Shown: one piece after another, positions 1-11,925 of the stretch
Layout of the letters: every line of letters begins with the position of its first letter
How positions within the stretch are numbered: position 1 is the first letter of the stretch
Source of the DNA: Lactarius indigo
Lineage: Eukaryota > Basidiomycota > Agaricomycetes > Russulales > Russulaceae
Direction of reading: 5' to 3'
Length of the DNA stretch: 64,000 nt
NCBI GenBank assembly: GCA_025766275.1
Contig: JAFKAC010000144.1
Span: 1-64,000 of the forward strand
The notes under the pieces: model-generated
Told to the model about the DNA's origin: nothing
The model's input: only the letters and a program-made list of their open reading frames with translations
Databases searched by the model: none
Program-made: the position numbers and the translations under genes

Positions 1-62
1 CTCGCTCTCCCTAGTCCAGCAATTTCGGCTTAGTAGGGGACACAGTGCTACGGTCAGGGCCT

Positions 63-121
63 GGTACTATTCCCTCAGGCGCACAAAAATGGATTCAAAA
101 AAAAAAAAAAAAAAAAAAAAA
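63..121 (+). repeat. 5'-truncated LINE 3' end with poly(A) tail
   Basis: A 59-bp insert ends in a run of about 25 A. It is flanked by a perfect 13-bp direct repeat, ACGGTCAGGGCCT, at 50-62 and 122-134, as expected of a target-site duplication. The segment CCCTCAGGCGCAC followed by AAATGGATT resembles the 3' end of the large minus-strand LINE in this window (about 46706-46735 reversed: CCCTGAGGCGCAC, then AAATGGATT). I read it as a dead-on-arrival copy of that LINE family. Confidence 0.75.
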
Positions 122-134
122 ACGGTCAGGGCCT

Positions 135-870
135 CTTGGAAGAGGTATTACTGTCTACAAACCCTCCAAGATTAGATAAGTCCAAGGCCGAGGTCGTTGG
201 CCCAACCCGCCGAAACCTCGCTTTGTAGGCCCTGATAGCGCATGCCCGCTAATGAAACGAAATGGAGCAGACGTGATAGGGGTGAGGCAGTGTGACTTTG
301 CTATACAGTAGTGCCTCTCTTAGCAAGTATTCTATCAGCCATGACAACATCCTGGATCTCCGCTGTAATCAGGTAACCGCTCACGTGGCCCTCCCCCATC
401 AATATGCGTAAATACACATGGCGGGGGGATCATGGCAACTTGTGGCGAGACTGGGGCGCTGCGGACATGGATGTCGGTGATTGCCGCGAGCGCCAACCCA
501 AATTGCTCGCGCAAGTCACGGGGGTCCGGGTTGTGTTGAGCTCAACAATTTGGACTGGAACCGCACATTCAAGGTTTATGAGGCATTGGGCGTCAGGGGA
601 ATCAGGGCTTCAAGCACGCGGCCATCTCGAATAGGTTTAACGTATATCCGGTGTTGCGCCAGCGTGAGCGTCATTTGCTGCAATCTCTCGTTTATCTCCC
701 TTAGGCCGTGGCGTACCCATGAGCGCAAACCGCAGCGCGTTGGCTATTCCCGTATCCTTTGGGGTATGTGCAATAAAGTGTTAATTATATTTCCACACGC
801 ATGCGTGTGGGCGGTGGCCTGTCCTCCTCCCCTTTGCTTCGGGGGTCCTCTCCCTTAGCTTCCACTTACA
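135..870. other. no gene seen
   Basis: Only short overlapping open frames without recognisable similarity or a consistent splice pattern occur here. The final part probably holds the promoter and 5' UTR of the DUF6535 gene. Confidence 0.5.
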
Positions 871-2962
871 ATGTCTCTGGATATTGAACAAATCTCCTTC
901 CCCCCTTCCCGTCCCATGTCCAACAAAGCAACTGTTACTGGTGAGAGTCCTCATTTCACCTTGGCTACCATCTCGATGTTAACCTGCAATCGCTTAATTG
1001 CTTCAGGCGCTTCGCAATATTTACCTCTGCTAAACCAGGACCTAAACCCATCGTTGCAAGCAATTTCCGATTTCACCGATGGATCTGATGCGTTATTTTC
1101 CATGTACAATGAAATGGCGGTTGAGCGTGACCGGAAGTTGGCCGAGAATTGGAGGGAGGATGCAAACGGCGTCATACTCCTTGTGAGTTAGCGTCGTCTT
1201 TCCGCCCTACGAATATCTCGGGGCTCACTAGATCACTTTATGACTCCGACAGAGTGGTTTGCTCTCAGCCACTGTTGCGGGATTTCTGTCACAGTCTTAT
1301 TTAAGTTCTCAAACAAGCTCTCAAGACGTCTCAGCCTTCTACCTTTCCCAGCTTTACCAATTCCAGGTGGCCAGTTCAAATAGTTCCGGCACACCACCAC
1401 CACCACCTCCCAAGACAGCCTCCGCACCCACGGGGACGCACATGTTATGGTTTGCGAGCTTGATACTGAGCCTTGCTACTGCCGTGTTCGCGACCCTGAT
1501 CCAAGAATGGGTACGCCGATACTTGGTCATGACTCAGTCACTGTACAGTCCACACAAAAATGCGCGTCTTCGAGCATTCATATGGCAGCAGGGATCTCTG
1601 GCGGTTCTTCAGAACACTGTCCACATCTTGCACGCCCTCTTGCATCAGTCCATCTTTTTCTTCCTCTTCGGGCTCATTGTGTTAATCTCCAGCGGTAATT
1701 CCTTCGTTCTCGCGTCTGTCATTTTGTGCATAATCCCTCTCGTATTTCTATATCTATGGTTCAGCTTGGCACCGTACTTTTATCCCCATAGCCTATTCTC
1801 AACCCCGTTTTCGGGGCTCCTCCTCTCTTTAAGAAAAATCCCCTCGCTAGCACTGTCACTTTTCAGAACCGTCACCCGTCGCAGTAGTGTCGATAACCTA
1901 CATCATGGAACCAATACTCCCGCTGACAGTGGCTGGCTGACATTGGTCTATACAGTGACAGAGATTGAGAAGCTTGCCGAAACTCGTACCTCGGCGCTTG
2001 ATAGCTGGGCGATATCGGCGCTTCTTGCTTCTCTGAATCGAGAGCAAGAGATGGAGCAGTTTCTAGCGGGAATCCCTAGTTTCTATAAGTCAACACGGGT
2101 ACAAAATCCAACAGAGGTTCTCCGAGAGTCGAATACGGACAGACTACCTCAGGCGATTCTCGCATTCATAGATCATTCGTTCTCTTCTGATCTCGTCTCA
2201 GAGACGACAAGGCTGCAGCGAATTAGCATTTCCCTCAAGGCGATCCAGGCTGATTCTTACCTACTCCAGCGCACCTTCTATCACGCTCTCGGCTTCGTTG
2301 ACTCTACCGTTTTCACGTGCATCGACTTCATTCTCCTTGCGGATCAGCACACCGACGACGACGATCCGGACGTTCGCTTCCTTGCAAGATGTATAGTCGC
2401 AGTTGCCATCAACCGCCTAGGAGATCATCATCACACAGACGAGCGCTGGGCCGGGATAATCCAGCGAAGGTTGAATTGGTCGGAGGACAGCTTCGCCGAA
2501 TATAGCGAACAGCCCGACAGCAAACGACTCCGTAACCTCATTCAGCTCGCACGGGAACTAAATACCGTCCACCCTGATTGTAACGACCCATCCGCACGAA
2601 CAATTTTTGGCCATACTCTGGGCGCGGTGCGCCGACTGGAAGTAGAAAACGCCGCTCTTGGGCTGCGGCACGAATTTTGCGACATTTGGAATCAGCTCGT
2701 AGCCTCGATGCATGACCAGCGCCGGCATACCGTCGTCCGATCAAATGCGATGTTTATCCTTTCCCACATTCGTTCCACTTACGTCACTTTGCATCAGGGT
2801 ACAGAATCCCGGTCCTTTGCATTTTCGGCCTTCACGGACGATCTCGACCCCGCCCTTCAGAAAACGTCTTCCTATCCCCGGTGCACCGTCTCTTCTCATC
2901 GCCTCTCTACTCCCACGGACCCAAACCCAAACGTCCCTGCCGGCTATGACTCAGATGCCTAA
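871..2962 (+). CDS. DUF6535 domain membrane protein
   Basis: Two exons fit: 871-1182 and 1253-2962, joined in phase 0 with donor GTGAGT and acceptor ACAG, giving about 673 residues. The N-terminal part has the DUF6535 pattern: MYNEMAVERDRKLAENWRED just before the intron, then SGLLSATVAGFLSQSY. A hydrophobic segment (LWFASLILSLATAVFATLI) is followed by EWVRRYL and then a long paired hydrophobic stretch (FFFLFGLIVLISS... and VILCIIPLVFLYLWF). This suggests several membrane passes, with a soluble C-terminal half of about 450 residues. DUF6535 proteins are numerous in agaricomycetes and have no known function. The start at 871 is the first ATG in the exon; a further upstream exon cannot be excluded. 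Confidence 0.85.
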
Positions 2963-3739
2963 GCGAGAGCGAAAGGCAGGAAGATCACGTGTAGTATCTC
3001 GTGTTATCTGGAGACCCGCTCATTTATACCCTTCCCCGCTCACTTAAACCCCTCACGCCTCCGTCTCCAGCTCTTTCGTCTCACTTCGGGAAACTACTGT
3101 GCTCATATATGACATTACCTATTTTTCCGCACCTGTCGCTTTATTCCACAGACTTTTCCCACGCCCTCGCCATTGCGTTTAGCTACATATCACCACGTTT
3201 CTCCACCCGCCTAGATTTGTCCTCAACCATGCCGCGCGTTTAGATACCATACGAATTGGGTATTAGGGACATCGGAGCTCGATATGAACTTCGACCGATT
3301 GTCGATCATCAGGCGGGCATATGAGGTTGAACACCGGTCACGAATGTATGGGTGACCTGGTTGGGCGTCGTATTGTACTAGTGTACGATACTGCAACAAC
3401 ATCGGTCGATAGTGTACTGAAGGAGCTTTCCGACCTGTGTGCGCCAGCGTTTGTACGAGTACAGTGCAAGCCGCATGTCCGTCCTGTGATGGAATGGAAC
3501 CTGTCAATGCCACCCGACCCTCTTTCCGGAAGACACTGAACGCCTGATCAGATACCCTGCTTCATTTATCACACCTACAACAGCCCCGTACCCAGCACCA
3601 CTGACTGCCGCACCAACACTGACATTGACCCATGCACTCTTACACAGTGTTTCCCGACGTAGTCCACTCCAAAATCTCGTCCACCACATACCAAAAATAT
3701 TTGTCCACAATTATAGCCTTTTCTGACTTGCATGTCACG

Positions 3740-4122
3740 GGCCCCGCAAAACAGGTGGAACATAGCGACCGTCAACTACAACATGCTCAAGCGTTATATG
3801 AGGGTTATCAGGCAGTTATGAGCCCGCAGGACCGCGATTTAGCTCGGGATTTGTTAACATAGTATGCCAACTTCCTTTGATCATCGACGATGTTCCCTGA
3901 TAAAGAGGATCCTTCAAAAGCTCCGGAGATCTTAGATATGACTGGGAAGCCAAGTACCTAGCTACTCGGATCAAGCAGGCGAGACTATACTGCAGTTGGG
4001 TGGATAATACGTTACAAATGATCCAGGTACTGTGGTTGACACAGTAGAACCTCAAATCTGTGCTGATATTGTCTCACGGAAGGTGGCCGTCGCAAAGGCG
4101 GTCGACGTGCGGGCCCACAGTG
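3740..4122 (+). pseudogene. degenerate copy A of unknown coding segment
   Basis: This stretch aligns along its length with 6264-6640. Both contain a conceptual peptide of the form G-D-L-R-Y, then E-x-KYL-x-TR, then QARLYC, then TL-x-M-Q-V-L. Here the frame is broken by stops and shifts, and a 76-residue frame (3632-3862) covers the first part (QVEHSDRQLQHAQALYEGYQ). The shared peptide over diverged DNA suggests an old coding family now decaying. I do not recognise it. Confidence 0.45.
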
Positions 4123-6263
4123 TCCAACTCAGAGTTCTCGCCTATTGAGTCCACCATTCGGGCGATGAGTCGATGAGTACGGAATTTAGGAACAAGCTCC
4201 ATCGTCAAATGTCGACTTAGTCTGGCGCGAAAGCTTGATGGCGAGAACCTAGTAGGGACTACAGTATGGAACCCTTGTTTTTCCAAATGACCCCCCATGC
4301 CAGTGGCGATGGCGATATCCAGGTAGCCACACCAGTAGCACATCGTAGAAGCACATCTGCTACCATATACCAATTGTTGTGAGCCTTGCTGTGAGCTGGA
4401 GGCAAGCCGTTTACTAGTACAGTCACGTATAGTATGGCCGCCCGGTCGCCGTTTGCCTCCCGAGTGGCGCAAATGATTACATAATTATATGTTACCTTAA
4501 TGGCGGCCACAAGATTCTCTCGCCGCGACAGCTTTCCCGTCCCTACACTAGATTGTCATTTTCTTCAATTACATTAATCCTATGGGATAACTTTTCAAGG
4601 TCTATGTCTAGGGGAAGAGTCAGAGTTTAACTGTAGCTGCAGTGAGGAGCAGGAACCATCCAACCCTGGTATCCCCGCAACTGGCAAAGTGAACCTCTTT
4701 TTCAGGTCCCTACTACTAGTAGTTCCGACGCATCATCGCTCCACAAATTGTTGAGTTACACACTAGTCTTCCACGCCATATCGTCGCTGATACCTCATGT
4801 AGGCCTCATGTGTTAATAGCGCATGTCATTATCCGTGGCTATACGCCCTTAGCCCATCGTGTAGTGCCAGTGGCGATGACCAGCTGCTAGTGGGCCTGTG
4901 CTCTGCCTCACTCCACGAAGCAACCCCCATCGAGCAACGTTCCTCTATCTTGTCGAATAGACCCCTTGCGACATTTATACTACAGAAATCTTGTAGGACT
5001 ATCGCAAGAACCGAGCCCGCATGTTCACAGCAATTTTCTTCGATGGAATGCGAGAGAACGAGGATAGCAATCACGGCGTTCCGATAGTCATTGTCCTGAT
5101 CAAAGTGGGTGTTTGTCGTCTGTTACAATATACTGCAATGCATTTTCCTACTTCCCATCCCACTCTATTGTCCTGTCGCGGTTTTATTTATCCCAAGACG
5201 GCCTTGGAGCCAGCAGAACAGGTCAACAATTACGTCTCTGTGCATGGACCATTCTCAACCCTGTTTGTTAGTGAACCTAGTGCTTGACATTTGTCGCTAA
5301 CTGTGCGGATATACACCAACAACATCTGGTACAACGCCGAACCACCGATGGTCTTGCCATTCTCATTGTGATCGAACCAGGACATGATATGACTGGTGCT
5401 TTCCCCTCACGTCCACCATAACAAACCATGAGGCCTCTACTAATATTAGTACCAGGCCGAATCTTCGTGTAGAGCATGCACGAGTACTAGCTAGACATGG
5501 TATGGGCTGCATCGCCACGATCATGTTCTCTGTATTACCGCGTTTTTAATATCAATTTACATGGCCCTGCAGTGTTGGCCTTACAATGTCCTCACATTTA
5601 TCTTGGTCCTTGTTATTCGGAGTACTATCCTCCAAGCCCTACTTCATAGGACTGAATACGAACGTTGAGAGCGTGTAGAGGGCAATTGGCATTCACTCAG
5701 CCCGGCTTCCGGACAACTGCAGGACTAGGCTTCACAACTTCACCCACACTCGGCTTCGGGTTGGTCCTTGTGTCGAGGCTTCGGAGGGTTTACCCCCATG
5801 CTCCATTCAGAATTAGTACGTCCTCAAACCTACAATCACGGCTTGGTAGTTCATACCTCCGGCCCGGGCCACCCGTATCTAACTACTCCCGGTATTGTAA
5901 GCGCTGCAAGTGGCACTGCCCAAGACACTGCCTCACTGCAGGTGCGTCAAATTAGAAGGAAGACGCCCATTCCTCCAATCTGAAAGCTTAGACTCGCCAA
6001 AAGAAGCCAAACAAATTTGTCGACAGGTTGTAAAAGCGCCCCTACCTTGCCTTGTGGGAGTCGGCACCATGGCACGGAGCCATCTGCGTGTCAACCTTCA
6101 TATCCGGTTTAAGGCAATGCAATATTACAGCCTCTTAGCACGACCGCTGGAACGGTCCCCGTGCACATATATAGGGCGTCCAATTCACTCTAGAATCCCA
6201 GTTCCTCCTCCCGAACTGCAAGTCTTCGTCCATGACCATGACCCTCCCCACCTTCCATGTTTT

Positions 6264-6640
6264 GGAACCCGCAAAGCAGGTGGAGCATAGCGATCGACAG
6301 CTACAACAAGCTCAAGCGTTGTTCGAAGGGCATCAAGCCAAGATGAACCCGTATGATCGCGTCTTGGTTCAGAGTTTGCTCGCGTAGTAGGTGGCCCTCC
6401 TTTTGGTGTGACGATGTACCCTGATGTCTTCAATAGCTCTGGAGACCTCAGATATGGCTTCGAAGAAAAATACCTACTTACTCGCGTCAGGCAAGCGAGA
6501 CTGTACTGCAATCGGGTGGGTGAAACGCTGCGGATGATGCAGGTACTTCGGTGGACACGATAGCCCTTCGAATACACACTGACAGTATTATATGACAGAT
6601 GGTCGTGGAGAAGGCGATCGACATGCGAGCCCATAGTGTG
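6264..6640 (+). pseudogene. degenerate copy B of unknown coding segment
   Basis: Second copy of the segment at 3740-4122. The best stretch reads GDLRYGFEEKYLLTRVRQAR followed by LYCNRVGETLRMMQVL, near 6445-6550. Upstream, KQVEHSDRQLQQAQALF-like codons match copy A, but frame changes separate the two parts. The family was not identified. The two copies lie about 2.5 kb apart in the same orientation. Confidence 0.45.
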
Positions 6641-7063
6641 AAAATCAGGGTCGGTTGGCCCCATCATTCGCATGTTGTGTTTGATGTTCGAGAGTCTCAA
6701 GATCAGCTTTATAAAAGTAAAACTGGACATCAACTCTGTTGGTTATAGAAAGGTGGAGGTTGAAGCCGAGATCTTGAGAGCTGTGTGTCCGTGTCCGTGT
6801 CTCCTTTCGTGGCGTGTACTGTAGGTTAGTCTGGCAAAAAGAGTCTAGCCGCAGGTCGCAAAAATAACCCCGGATGATGCTATGAGTTCCCATGGAGCGA
6901 CAAATTGTCTACTCCGAATCTCCAAATGCCTCTCGACCCCAAAAGAGAAACTACATAAAGGACTTGTGCGCATATTCTGGAGCAAAAATAATTTTTGTGG
7001 TCACAGTCACGCTTCGGGTAGCGTTGGGGTAGAGAATCGAAAGAGATAAATAGGTATTTTCGT

Positions 7064-7450
7064 TGCTCCAATTTGATGGGGCCTCTCCAAGGAGTCTCGT
7101 TGCCAACCCCTCGGAGCACCGTGCACCGAACAGCAAGTTTGCCTCGGGCAGCTTATGTTTTTGGGCAAGCGCCCCGTGGGGCAACGGCTGCGCCAAACAG
7201 GCCCATATTTTTTTGGGCAGGTGCCGCCGCGGGGTAACGGGTGCGCCGGACATGCCCGAATCATTGCTCCGATTTGATAGGGCTGTTCCAAGGAGTTTCA
7301 TTGCCAACCCTCGGAGCAACGCGCACCGAACTGCAAGTTTGCCCCCAGCGCACCCACCTTTTTTTTTGGCAAGTGCAACGCGGGGCAACAGGTGCGCCGA
7401 ACAGGCCCGAATTCATTGCTCCAATTGATGGGACTGCTCCAAGGCACTGC
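7064..7450. repeat. imperfect direct repeats, about two and a half units
   Basis: Units begin with TTGCTCC(A/G)ATTTGATRGG and end with GGTGCGCCGRACA(T/G)GCCCGAAT. Unit 1 is about 7060-7262, unit 2 about 7263-7410, and a partial third about 7411-7450. Unit 1 carries an internal duplication of the GGCAAGCGCC / GGGGCAACGG segment. No function is evident. Confidence 0.6.
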
Positions 7451-7844
7451 TGCAGCACCTTGCACCAGGAGGACAAGTCTCGTTCAGCTAAGATAAAGTC
7501 ACGGTCCTCCTTGTACATTCACTATATGCTTGCCACTATGCCAATGACCAGCTGTCCTTTCTAGACTGGGCCTCCCAGTGCCAGTGCCACCGGGGAGATG
7601 ACATTTCTTGGTTCGTGGCAGCTCATGGAAAATGCTGTTCAAGTTTCTGGGGAAAGTTGGTCGTTTGACTCGTTCACTGTTCAACCCGCCGCGGCGGATT
7701 CGGAAAACACTTAGCAACCCGCGAACAATATTCTGGCGTTCTTTGAGAGGGTGAGATGCAATCACAATTACTACCTTGCTTCCGCCAATGGAACGAGGGC
7801 ATTGCGTTAATTCTCCTTTATGGTCCTATCTTTATGGTCGGCAC

Positions 7845-7850
7845 ATATAA
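7845..7850 (+). promoter_or_regulatory. TATA box of sedolisin gene 1
   Basis: ATATAA lies 70-75 bp upstream of the ATG, in the block GGTCGGCACATATAACCCC. That block is also conserved upstream of the duplicated gene. Confidence 0.55.
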
Positions 7851-7919
7851 CCCCGATAGCATTCTCACCTCTTCCATTGCTCTCTGTTGGAATTTAAGCA
7901 ACACCAGCTGGTTGTCCCC

Positions 7920-10242
7920 ATGCGCGTATCCACTCTTTTCCGTTTCCTTATTGCCCTCGCTTTGGCCAGCGTCGCCTCCGGTACTACAGGCGCTCTCAAA
8001 TTGCGCCAGACCGTTGACTCTCCACATAACTGGCTCAATCTAGGCCGCGCACCGTCTTCCCACATCATTCCGCTCCGCATCGCCCTTCGCCAGCCTCGCT
8101 TCTCCGAGCTCGAGCACCACCTCTCAGAGAGTAGTGACCCGTTCCACCCAAATTATGGAAAACACCTATCGAAGGAGGAAGTAGAAGCGCTCGTGGCACC
8201 GCATCCGAGCAGCGTCGACGCGGTCCACGGGTGGCTAGAAAGTCATGGCGTCCAGAAGGAGGCGTGTCACCAGTCGCCTGCGGGCGATTGTGTGACCGTG
8301 AATCTGCCCGTTATGCAGGTGGAAAAGATGCTCGGAACGGTCTGCCACCATGCCTGATTTATTGGGAAGTCCAACTAAATGCAGGTTCTAGGAATTCCGC
8401 GTGTGGAAGCACGCCGAGGACGGTGACGCCCTCGTGCGCACAACCCAGTATAGCCTTCCCCACCACCTTGACGAACACATCGAGCTGATCCAACCGACGA
8501 CGGTATTCAATCGAGCCAAGGCACAGCGCACTATATACCATTTCGTAGATCCTGACCCGGCTGCTCCCTCCCAAGTCTCATCCGAAAAGATTACCGTGCC
8601 TGGATCGGGGGTGACAGTTGACGCGAGCTGCAACACGACGATCACGGTTTCATGTCTCAAACAGCTTTACAACGCGGTCAATTACGTCCCCCAGTCCGCA
8701 GATAATAACTCGATTGCGCTCACAGGCTATAAGGAGCAATTTGCTAACTTTGCAGATTTGAAGCAGTTCTACGTAGATCAAGTACCAGCAGCGGTCAACA
8801 CGTCATTTGATGTCGTGCTCGTCAACGGTGTGTATTGTGCTGCCTCTTCGCCACCTCTTTCAACTTAGGCTAACTGGTTTGGAGGTGGTCTAAATAACCA
8901 GGTTTTGGATATGGCTGGAGCTGAGGCCAACTTAGACGTGCAATTCGCTCTTGGCGTCTCTTTCCCAACTCCTGGAATATTTTATTCGACCGGTGGAAGG
9001 GCACCATTCATAAAAGATGCGCATATGTCGACTACTACGAACGAACCTTATGGAGACGTGAGTGCGCATTCCCTACACCGGGGCTGATTCCTGATACAAG
9101 TTGCACGTCTAGTGGCTTGACTTTATTCTGGCTCAGGATACAATCCCATCAGTCATCTCTACGAGTTATGGTGATGACGAGCAAAGTGGTCAGGATCTCT
9201 TTTGGTTCGTCTCATTCCTTTCGTAGGCTCACCCCCGTTTATGTATATAGTTCCCATTGACTACGCGAACCGTTTGTGCCGAGGCTTCGCTCAACTTGGT
9301 TCTCCACCTTCTCTTTCTGTCGTTGTATGATGGGCTTAAAATAGCTAATAGCCGTACGTGGTATCTCCATGTTGTTCAGTTCAGGCGATTCGGGAGTTGG
9401 GGATGGGAATCCCGACCCTGCGACACAGACCTGCTTCACGAACGACGGCAAAAACCAGACCAGGTTCATTCCCGTTTTTCCCGCAAGTTGCCCGTAGTAA
9501 GCCAGAATTATTTCCTTCTGTTTCTCTTACGCTCGTAACGTATTTTCCGTGGGTGGTATAAGTGTTACCGCGGTTGGTGGCACGATCCAAATTCCAGAAG
9601 TTGCTTCTAACGTTTCAGGAGGCGGGTTCAGCAACTATGTGCGCATTATTTCATCCCTCGCGCTCTCACCAATCTGACGGCCGCACTCCAGTTTGAACGC
9701 CCGTCCTGGCAAGACGCTGCAGTCACCAAGTACTTAGAATCGCTGCCGGAAGGCACGTACGCGGGGCTGTTCAATAGCTCAGGACGTGTATGGGCCCACA
9801 TTTTCGAGATAGAGTTCTGAACTGATGACGCATGACTGTGATTTTGACAGGCATTCCCGGACATCTCAGCGCAAGCAAATTCCTTCCGGATTATCTACCG
9901 GGGGCGCCCAGCGCACATTCACGGCACATCTGCGTCGGCGCCAACAATCGCTGGGATTGTCGCCCTGCTGAACGACGCGCGAATCGCGGCGGGCAGGAAC
10001 CCACTCGGCTTCCTCAACCCGCTGATATACTCGATGAACGGTACAGGATTCAATGACATCACGACCGGGAATGCCCCGGGATGCGGGACGCCTGGTTTCA
10101 ACGTGAGTGCTTCCTCGCTCTTCTGGGTATGGTACACACATGGCTCTGAACATCTGGTTAGGCGACGGAGGGATGGGATCCCCTGACAGGTTGCGGGACA
10201 CCTAATTTCGAAGTGCTGAAAGAGATCGCGCAGACATCCTAA
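7920..10242 (+). CDS. secreted sedolisin (S53 tripeptidyl-peptidase type) 1
   Basis: Ten exons close to a 600-residue protein: 7920-8339, 8392-8827, 8885-9057, 9113-9188, 9251-9298, 9352-9496, 9563-9638, 9692-9787, 9851-10102, 10162-10242. A signal peptide ([20 protein letters not shown]) precedes an S53 pro-domain ([32 protein letters not shown]). Catalytic residues are E299 and D303 in EANLDVQ, oxyanion D397 in SSGDSGVG and nucleophile S517 in HGTSASAP. The calcium-site motifs FNDIT and GWDPLTG are present. Known S53 enzymes are acid serine proteases that release peptides outside the cell. Three introns have weak donors: GTCTGC (intron 1), GTCAGG (intron 4) and GTTCTC (intron 5). Intron 1 holds an in-frame stop, so failure to splice it would truncate the protein. 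Confidence 0.85.
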
Positions 10243-10305
10243 GGCAGGGTTATATGTTCGTGTTCGTACTGGTGGTGTGCCGGCACATTAATCCTCGGCA
10301 TTAAG

Positions 10306-11425
10306 ACTCTCAATTGTGTATGTTGTTGGAAGGATCAATCGTTCAGGAACGTGGTCCGGGTACAACGACTCGTTTTGGCAAAGTAGTTACTATATTCGTG
10401 CCCAAGAGGCGCATATTATCGTTCCAAGCACGTTGCACAAAAACCAATGCAAACTTCTGTGGCTTTAATAACACATCATAGACACTTCAGCCTGCGCATG
10501 GTCGTAGAATAATTCATATCCTACTGCAGAGTAACTTTTTTCGGGTCCTTCAAAGGGTGGCAGACATCCAAGTTTGCCCACAACGTTGCACACTTTTGTA
10601 ACGCATCTGTCACCCTGGGGTGTACTCTAGGTGAGTTTCGTTTCTACGGCTCAATCCTCAATCGCCTCAAGCAATGGGCTGCACACTTCTCATGAGTGAT
10701 GCTTTCCGTGTGAACCCAGTAAAATAATTTTATGTGGAAGTACTACTGGGATCATTGGGTTCTGGGGGTGTGAACGCGTATGCCAGACCACGACCCGGAA
10801 TTGTAATTTGTTTTTTTTTTTTGAAGCTATAAATCCGTAAAGGTCGCTTATTTTATTCATGATCTCGTATCTATAGAACTTACTGTATCTACTGTTTTTG
10901 TTTTGGGTAGAAAAGCTAATGGGAAAGCATTGATATATTCTGATCTTTCAATTGCTTGCCGTGTGCTTGGTTGCGTTGTGTCAAATTGACCGATGGTTGT
11001 GAAGTGGTTATCTGTATTGCTCTGCTCGAGAGCTGTGCCATCTCGGTGGCGGAGTTGTGTCCAAAAAATGGTCACCAGGGGACAATCGTTATGGAACCAG
11101 CTGTATGCATTTGTGGCTGTGTCTGGTTCAGGGCCGTTCGTTAACATTCATTAGGCATATTCTTTTTAGGATATGGTGCAAGTTTTGGTTCAGTTCTCTC
11201 ATGGAATAGCCTAGTAGTGTTGTGTTTGATTGCCTGCATTGGGCCGTTGGTGTGCGGTGACTAGATTTCTGGACCAACCTTTCCCAGGTGTGGTAAAAAC
11301 CACCCTGGTGGTGGTTGCGGTTCAAGGAGTCCCTCCCTTGTCCGTCTTCTGAAGGCTGGCTGGCTTCCGACCTATGAGCCGGGCCGGGAAATCATCATCT
11401 GGGACATCCACTGCACGGCGCCAGG
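10306..11425. other. spacer between sedolisin duplicates; no gene seen
   Basis: About 1.1 kb of sequence without a supported gene. Short frames at 10857-11325 show no recognisable domain. Confidence 0.5.
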
Positions 11426-11849
11426 AGGGCAAGTCTCGTTCAGCAAAGATAAAGTCACGGTCCTCCTTTCATATTTCACCACTATGCTTGCCACTATGCC
11501 AATGACCAGCCGTCCTTTCTAAACGGGACCTGCCAGTGCCAGTGCCAGCGGGGGTTGTGTAATCTCTCGGTTCGTGGCAGTTCATGGAAAAATGCTGTTC
11601 AAGTTTCTGGGAAACTTGAACTTGAAGTTGGTCGTTTGTCTGGTTCAAATGTTCAACCCGCCGCTGCGGATTTGAGAAATACTTAGCAACCCATGGGCAA
11701 TATTCTGGCGTTCCTTCCTTATAACCGGCCATTGTTCTTTGAGAGAGTGAGATGCAACCGCAAGTACTATCGGATATCTCGCTTTCGCCAATGAAATGAG
11801 GGCACTTCGTTAATTTTTCTTTAGGGGCCCTATCTTTATGGTCGGCACA

Positions 11850-11856
11850 TATATAA
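11850..11856 (+). promoter_or_regulatory. TATA box of sedolisin gene 2
   Basis: TATATAA lies about 70 bp upstream of the ATG in the conserved block GGTCGGCACATATATAACCCC. Confidence 0.55.
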
Positions 11857-11925
11857 CCCCAATGGTATTCTCACCTCTTCCGTTACTCTCTGTTGGGATT
11901 GGAGCAACACCAGCTAGTTGTCCCC

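Larger units (their letters stand above)
2963..7063. other. gene-poor region with decayed repeats
   Basis: About 4 kb without a convincing gene. It holds the 3' flank of the DUF6535 gene and two related degenerate coding segments, listed separately. A frame at 5665-5955 is cysteine- and proline-containing but has no support. Confidence 0.5.
7466..10305 (+). repeat. segmental duplication, copy 1
   Basis: About 2.85 kb, containing one complete sedolisin gene with its promoter. It aligns almost continuously with 11426-14352, from the block beginning CCAGGAGG-CAAGTCTCGTTCAG to the 3' flank around GTGCCGGCACATT. Exon lengths are identical in the two copies and introns are also similar, which indicates a recent direct duplication. 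Confidence 0.85.

Noticed and set aside
5665..5955. Plus-strand frame with several cysteines (CKRCKWHCPRHC)
   Set aside because: It is short, lies in decayed repeat sequence, and has no consistent splice sites or similarity.
3000..7060. Non-coding RNA or tRNA genes in the gene-poor region
   Set aside because: No cloverleaf, box A/B pair or rRNA-like core was recognised by eye. I cannot exclude one without a covariance search.
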